A stretch of 64,000 nucleotides of DNA from Streptococcus sp. zg-86 (GTDB lineage: Bacteria > Bacillota > Bacilli > Lactobacillales > Streptococcaceae): NCBI RefSeq assembly GCF_017639855.1, contig NZ_CP072115.1:744001-808000 (forward strand), written 5' to 3'. How positions within the stretch are numbered: the first letter of the stretch is position 1; each line of letters opens with the position of its first letter. The notes below the pieces were generated by a model, which did not search any database, was not told the origin of the DNA, and saw nothing but the letters and a program-made list of their open reading frames with translations. Shown piece after piece: positions 60,281-64,000 of this stretch. A program made the position numbers and the translations under genes.

Positions 60281-60898
60281 ATGATATCTGAATTTCCAAA
60301 ATTAACTGTTATTTTACGAGGCTATGAGTTTGAGGATTTAGACACCATTATGGATGCTATTCAGCATGAAGATTGTGCGGTGGAAGTCACATTAAATTCC
60401 CCAGATGTTTTTAACTCATTAGAGAAATTAGTCGCGAAGTATGGCGATAAAATGATGATAGGAGCAGGAACTGTACTAAATCTGGACGATGCTCGTAAAG
60501 TCATTGATTGTGGTGTAAAGTTTCTATTGTCTCCGGTGATGTTAGAGACAGAGGTACTACAATTATGTCAGGAGAATAATGTTATCTCAGTGCCAGCTGC
60601 TATGACTCCGACAGAGGTACAAGCATTGTTCACTAAGGGGGCAGATATTGTGAAGGTTTTTCCTGCTAATGTTGTAGGGGAACCGTTTTTCAAGGGGCTT
60701 CGTGGACCGCTAGGAGATCTTCCATTGATGGCAGTTGGTGGTGTTTCTATTCAGAATGTGAGCTCTTTTATAGAGGCAGGGGCTAGCTATATTGGTGTTG
60801 GATCTGCTTTATTTGCTCAAGAGGCAGTTAAAAATAAAGATAAGGTGACATTAGTTAAAAATGTTAGAGATTTTTTGAAAAGAATGGAGGTGAAATGA
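60281..60898 (+). CDS. KDPG/KDPGal-type aldolase
   Basis: A 205-residue class I aldolase that splits a 2-keto-3-deoxy-6-phosphosugar acid into pyruvate and glyceraldehyde 3-phosphate. The Schiff-base lysine K125 is in GADIVKVFPAN and the catalytic E35 in AVEVTLNS; GAGTVL binds phosphate. In this operon with a galactitol-family PTS and a galactonate-dehydratase-like enzyme, the substrate is most likely 2-keto-3-deoxy-6-phosphogalactonate (DgoA role) rather than the gluconate epimer (Eda). It is followed after three bases by EIIA. Confidence 0.9.
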   Translation: MISEFPKLTVILRGYEFEDLDTIMDAIQHEDCAVEVTLNSPDVFNSLEKLVAKYGDKMMIGAGTVLNLDDARKVIDCGVKFLLSPVMLETEVLQLCQENNVISVPAAMTPTEVQALFTKGADIVKVFPANVVGEPFFKGLRGPLGDLPLMAVGGVSIQNVSSFIEAGASYIGVGSALFAQEAVKNKDKVTLVKNVRDFLKRMEVK

Positions 60899-60901
60899 TA
60901 G

Positions 60902-61372
60902 ATGGATTTAGAGGTAATAGTTGACAAATCACTTTTTTTCTCAGATCTTAAGTGTAAAACAAAAGAAGAAGTAATTTCATTTTTAGCAGAGGAGTTAACT
61001 AAAAAAGGATTTGTAAAAGAATCATATAAAACCGCTCTACTAGAACGAGAAGGGGTCTATCCAACAGGCTTGCCTTCCAATGGTTTTAATATAGCGATTC
61101 CCCATGCGGATTACACTTTAGTGAATCAAACGACAATTGCGATAGGTATCTTAGAAAATCCGGTAACATTTTATTCTATGGAAAATATTGAAAAGCCGTT
61201 AGATATCAGTATCGTTATCATGCTTGCAATCGATATGCCACACGGTCAAATTGAAATGTTACAACGCATTGTTCAGATTATTCAAGATGATAGTTTGCGT
61301 CAGGCATTGGTAGAAAATTATAATGAAGAATCAGTAAATAAATTATTACAATACTTAAACGGAGGAAAGTAA
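60902..61372 (+). CDS. PTS galactitol-family EIIA
   Basis: A 156-residue EIIA with phospho-histidine H68 in NIAIPHADYTL and the GatA-like YPTGLPSNGFN just before it. It delivers phosphate to the EIIB encoded one base downstream. GGAGG lies about 11 bases before the ATG, in the end of the aldolase gene. Confidence 0.9.
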   Translation: MDLEVIVDKSLFFSDLKCKTKEEVISFLAEELTKKGFVKESYKTALLEREGVYPTGLPSNGFNIAIPHADYTLVNQTTIAIGILENPVTFYSMENIEKPLDISIVIMLAIDMPHGQIEMLQRIVQIIQDDSLRQALVENYNEESVNKLLQYLNGGK

Positions 61373-61373
61373 A

Positions 61374-61652
61374 ATGAAACATATTCTAGTAGCTTGTGGT
61401 AATGGCATTGCCACATCAACGGTTGTAGCAACTAAAATCAAAGATTATGCCCTTAAAAATGGAATCCAGGTCGATACTACTCAATGTAAATTGATGGAGG
61501 TTACTGGAAAAGCAAGTCACTTTGATTTATTGGTAACAACTGGACAATTTACAGGAGGGGAAGTAGCGATTCCCTCTGTTGGAGCTATTTCTTTACTGAC
61601 AGGTATTGGGGAAGAAGCCACACTCGAAGAAATTATGAACTATATTCGGTAA
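61374..61652 (+). CDS. PTS galactitol-family EIIB
   Basis: A 92-residue EIIB with the phospho-cysteine C8 in VACGNGIATST and the P-loop-like turn of GatB proteins. The start follows GGAGGAAAG and lies one base after the EIIA stop, so the subunits are coupled. Confidence 0.92.
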   Translation: MKHILVACGNGIATSTVVATKIKDYALKNGIQVDTTQCKLMEVTGKASHFDLLVTTGQFTGGEVAIPSVGAISLLTGIGEEATLEEIMNYIR

Positions 61653-61681
61653 TCTGCTATGTCTAAGTGAGGAGAAGAAAT

Positions 61682-63064
61682 ATGCAATTTTTTAATTTTT
61701 TATTGAATGCTGGACCGACAGTTATGTTGCCAGTTATTATTACTATTATTGGTTTAATCTTCGGTCTAAAGCCTGCAAAAGCGTTTAAATCGGGACTAAC
61801 ATTGGCGATTGGTTTTGTAGGGATAAAGTTAGTTATTAACTTTATGTCCACTAACTTAGGACCAGCTGCAAAAGAAATGGTACAACATCTTGGTGTAAAA
61901 TTGGATGCACTTGATGTTGGCTGGGGTTCCATTGCAGCCGTGACTTGGTCATCACCTATTATAGCTATTTTAATTTTTGCTATCTTTGCAGTAAATATGC
62001 TGATGCTTATTTTAAAGGCTACGAAGACATTAGATGTTGATATTTGGAATTATCATCATATGGCGATTGTTGGTGTTATGGTTTATTTTGTAACCAATAA
62101 TATTTTTCTAGGTGTTGCTGCCTCTGTTACGATGGCCATTACAACCTTTAAGATTGCGGATTGGTCAGCACCTCTTGTTGAGCGATTCTTTGGCATTCCA
62201 GGGGTTACTTTACCGACAGTGTCTGCGTTATCTTCTCTCGTGATTGCCTGGCCACTTAACTGGCTGTTAGACCGTATTCCTGGTATGAATAAAATTAGGT
62301 TTTCAGTTAGGGAAGCACAGAAGTATCTTGGTTTCTTTGGAGACCAAATGATTCTTGGTTTACTAATGGGCTTTGTAATTGGTCTTCTTGCTCGTTATGA
62401 TATTACTAAAAGTTTTGAACTTGGTGTCAATATGGCAGCAGTTCTCATTTTAATTCCGAAAATGACCTCGTTATTCATGGAAGGATTGATGCCGATTTCA
62501 GAAGCAGCTAAAAATTTCACACAAAAATATTTCAAAGGCAGAGAATTATTTATCGGTTTGGATGCAGCTGTTGTTGTAGGAAATCCAGATGTGATTACGA
62601 CGGCATTGATTTTAATTCCTCTTACAATCTTTATGTCAGTCATACTGCCCGGAAATCGTGTTTTACCGTTTGCTGACTTAGCGGTCATTCCTTTCCGTGT
62701 TGCTATGGTTGTTGCATTGACTCGTGGAAATCTCTTTAAAAATCTGATTATTGGATTGATTACAACTGCCTCCTTATTGTATTTCGGAACGATTACAGCT
62801 CCTGTATTGACAGAGGTAGCTCAGACAGTTGGCATTGATTTGGCGATTGCTGGTGGAGCGATAATGATTTCTTCCTTTGCTTCAACAAGTATGGTTCAAA
62901 GCTTCTTAGTCTTTATGGCTTTTACTGGAAATCTTATGGTTACCATGCCGATTATGATTTTAGTCATTGCAGCTAGCTGGTATTATTTTGATGTTGTTCA
63001 GCCTAAGCTTCGAAAAGTTACTACTGAAAATGCAGGCACAACAGACAGTACAAATAAAATGTAA
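61682..63064 (+). CDS. PTS galactitol-family EIIC (GatC-like)
   Basis: A 460-residue permease with about ten or more hydrophobic segments, starting MQFFNFLLNAGPTVMLPVII and containing DVGWGSIAAVTWSSP and GLDAAVVVGNPDVITTALIL, typical of GatC. An in-frame GTG at 61667 lies inside the ribosome binding site region; the ATG at 61682 with GAGGAGAAG is preferred. In this operon the transported substrate is probably a galactose-derived acid or polyol rather than galactitol itself, given the dehydratase that follows. Confidence 0.9.
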   Translation: MQFFNFLLNAGPTVMLPVIITIIGLIFGLKPAKAFKSGLTLAIGFVGIKLVINFMSTNLGPAAKEMVQHLGVKLDALDVGWGSIAAVTWSSPIIAILIFAIFAVNMLMLILKATKTLDVDIWNYHHMAIVGVMVYFVTNNIFLGVAASVTMAITTFKIADWSAPLVERFFGIPGVTLPTVSALSSLVIAWPLNWLLDRIPGMNKIRFSVREAQKYLGFFGDQMILGLLMGFVIGLLARYDITKSFELGVNMAAVLILIPKMTSLFMEGLMPISEAAKNFTQKYFKGRELFIGLDAAVVVGNPDVITTALILIPLTIFMSVILPGNRVLPFADLAVIPFRVAMVVALTRGNLFKNLIIGLITTASLLYFGTITAPVLTEVAQTVGIDLAIAGGAIMISSFASTSMVQSFLVFMAFTGNLMVTMPIMILVIAASWYYFDVVQPKLRKVTTENAGTTDSTNKM

Positions 63065-63075
63065 AGGATATAACC

Positions 63076-64000
63076 ATGAAAATAACAGACATAGAGATAT
63101 ACAAGGTAAAGCCAAGGTGGATTTTTGTACGTATTTTGACAGATGAAGGACTTGATGGCTGGGGTGAAATGATTTCAGGCACCAAGACAGAAACGGTCGT
63201 TGCGGGTGCTTATGAGATGGGCAAGCGTATTATCGGACGTAATCCGTTAGAAATCGAACGATTGTGGCAGGAACTTCATCGTTCATTCTTCCGAGGGGGG
63301 CCTATCAACGGTACGATTGTTTCAGGGATTGAAATGGCTTTATGGGATATTAAAGGAAAATACTTTAATGCCCCTGTTTATGAGTTGCTAGGTGGAGCAG
63401 CCAGAGATACTCTTCGTGTTTATTCTTGGATTGGGGGAGATCGCCCAGACGATGTGGTTGCTGAAGCTAAAGATAGAGTTAGTCGTGGTTTTAATGCAAT
63501 CAAAATGAATGCAACAGAAGAATTACATTATATTGATAATTTTAAAAAAATCGATCAGGTTTCACAGAGAGTAGCAGCTTTGAGAGATGCTTTTGGCTAT
63601 GATTTGGATATCGCAGTAGATTTCCATGGACGTGTACATAAACCAATGGCTAAGGTCCTTGCAAAAGAATTAGAACAATACAAATTAATGTTTATGGAAG
63701 AAGTCGTGCTTCCTGAGAATGAAGAAGCATTCGAGCAGATTGCTCAAGTTACTTCTACTCCTTTAGCAACAGGAGAACGCTTGGTTACGCGTTGGGACTT
63801 TAAGAATATATTCAATAAGGGTGTTATTGATATTATTCAACCTGATGTAGCTTTGGTAGGGGGAATCTTAGAAACACGTAAGATTGCTGCAATGGCTGAA
63901 ATGTACGATATGGCGGTTGCACCACATGCACCATATGGTCCAATCGCACTAGCGGCTACATTCCAGGTTGACGCCTGCACTCCAAATGTCTTTATTCAAG
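63076..64000 (+). CDS. dgoD: D-galactonate dehydratase-like enolase-superfamily enzyme (3' end outside window)
   Basis: The frame is open from the ATG at 63076 (AAAGGA upstream) to the window end, 308 residues so far. It starts MKITDIEIYKVKPRWIFVRI and carries the mandelate racemase/galactonate dehydratase residues: VDFHGR (metal-binding Asp and nearby His), MEEVVLPEN, ATGERLVTR (metal-binding Glu residues) and HAPYGPIALAA (catalytic His). It should dehydrate galactonate, or its 6-phosphate, to a 2-keto-3-deoxy acid for the aldolase upstream. No kinase is seen within the window. It is 11 bases after EIIC, so in the same operon. The symbol rests on similarity only. Confidence 0.85.
   Translation, partial: MKITDIEIYKVKPRWIFVRILTDEGLDGWGEMISGTKTETVVAGAYEMGKRIIGRNPLEIERLWQELHRSFFRGGPINGTIVSGIEMALWDIKGKYFNAPVYELLGGAARDTLRVYSWIGGDRPDDVVAEAKDRVSRGFNAIKMNATEELHYIDNFKKIDQVSQRVAALRDAFGYDLDIAVDFHGRVHKPMAKVLAKELEQYKLMFMEEVVLPENEEAFEQIAQVTSTPLATGERLVTRWDFKNIFNKGVIDIIQPDVALVGGILETRKIAAMAEMYDMAVAPHAPYGPIALAATFQVDACTPNVFIQ

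Overview
The window reads as low-GC Firmicutes chromosome, almost certainly a Streptococcus. The evidence is the gene content and order: lgt followed by DUF948 and YtxH proteins, paired U32 proteins, gor, H2O-forming nox, pcrA, rexB-rexA, a ccdA / thioredoxin-lipoprotein / msrAB set like the pneumococcal one, and LPXTG surface proteins, one with a YSIRK-type signal. The species cannot be fixed from sequence alone. Apart from two genes cut by the window edges (lgt at the left, a galactonate-dehydratase-like gene at the right) and one frameshifted lipoprotein gene, the genes look intact. I saw no rRNA, tRNA, CRISPR array, prophage or complete insertion sequence.

Layout. 1-5300: end of the lgt operon, a small minus-strand membrane protein, two U32 (TrhP-like tRNA hydroxylation) genes and small conserved proteins. 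5340-6490: bioY and a cluster of intergenic repeats, including a 60-bp tandem repeat. 6494-11156: gor, divergent from a MacA/MacB-like export operon with a palindrome over its promoter. 11187-11488: frameshifted lipoprotein gene. 11921-28058: a probable surface-variation island. It holds a small serine recombinase, a 127-bp segment bounded by perfect 23-bp inverted repeats that resemble Hin-type hix sites, a DivIVA-like protein, a YbjN/secretion-chaperone-like protein, a 2121-residue collagen-like LPQTG protein, a 2350-residue MucBP-repeat LPNTG protein and a four-cysteine mini protein. 28080-30118: a strongly promoted structured leader RNA ending in a terminator directly in front of a P1B-type metal ATPase. 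30259-38747: brnQ, the extracellular methionine-sulfoxide repair operon, a YesM/YesN two-component system, a CsbD protein and nox. 38893-49515: pcrA, a roughly 20-copy 41-bp tandem repeat array, a small membrane protein, rexB and rexA. 49820-50897: a YkgJ-type protein and an RNase H. 51233-64000: two PTS sugar-acquisition loci, each with its own PRD regulator: a fructose-family PTS with a GH38 alpha-mannosidase, and a galactitol-family PTS with a KDPG/KDPGal-type aldolase and a galactonate-dehydratase-like enzyme.

The most interesting object is the 11921-20462 unit. A recombinase gene, two oppositely oriented recombination sites with an asymmetric two-base core, and a promoter-like extended -10 between them form a candidate ON/OFF switch for an operon of DivIVA-like protein, YbjN-like protein and giant collagen-like adhesin. 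In the orientation shown, the strongest promoter-like sequence in the segment points away from the surface operon and toward the 3' end of the recombinase gene, so this copy may be the low-expression phase. Inversion itself is inferred; sequence shows only the parts and their arrangement.

All calls come from reading the sequence and its translations. No database search or structure prediction was run.
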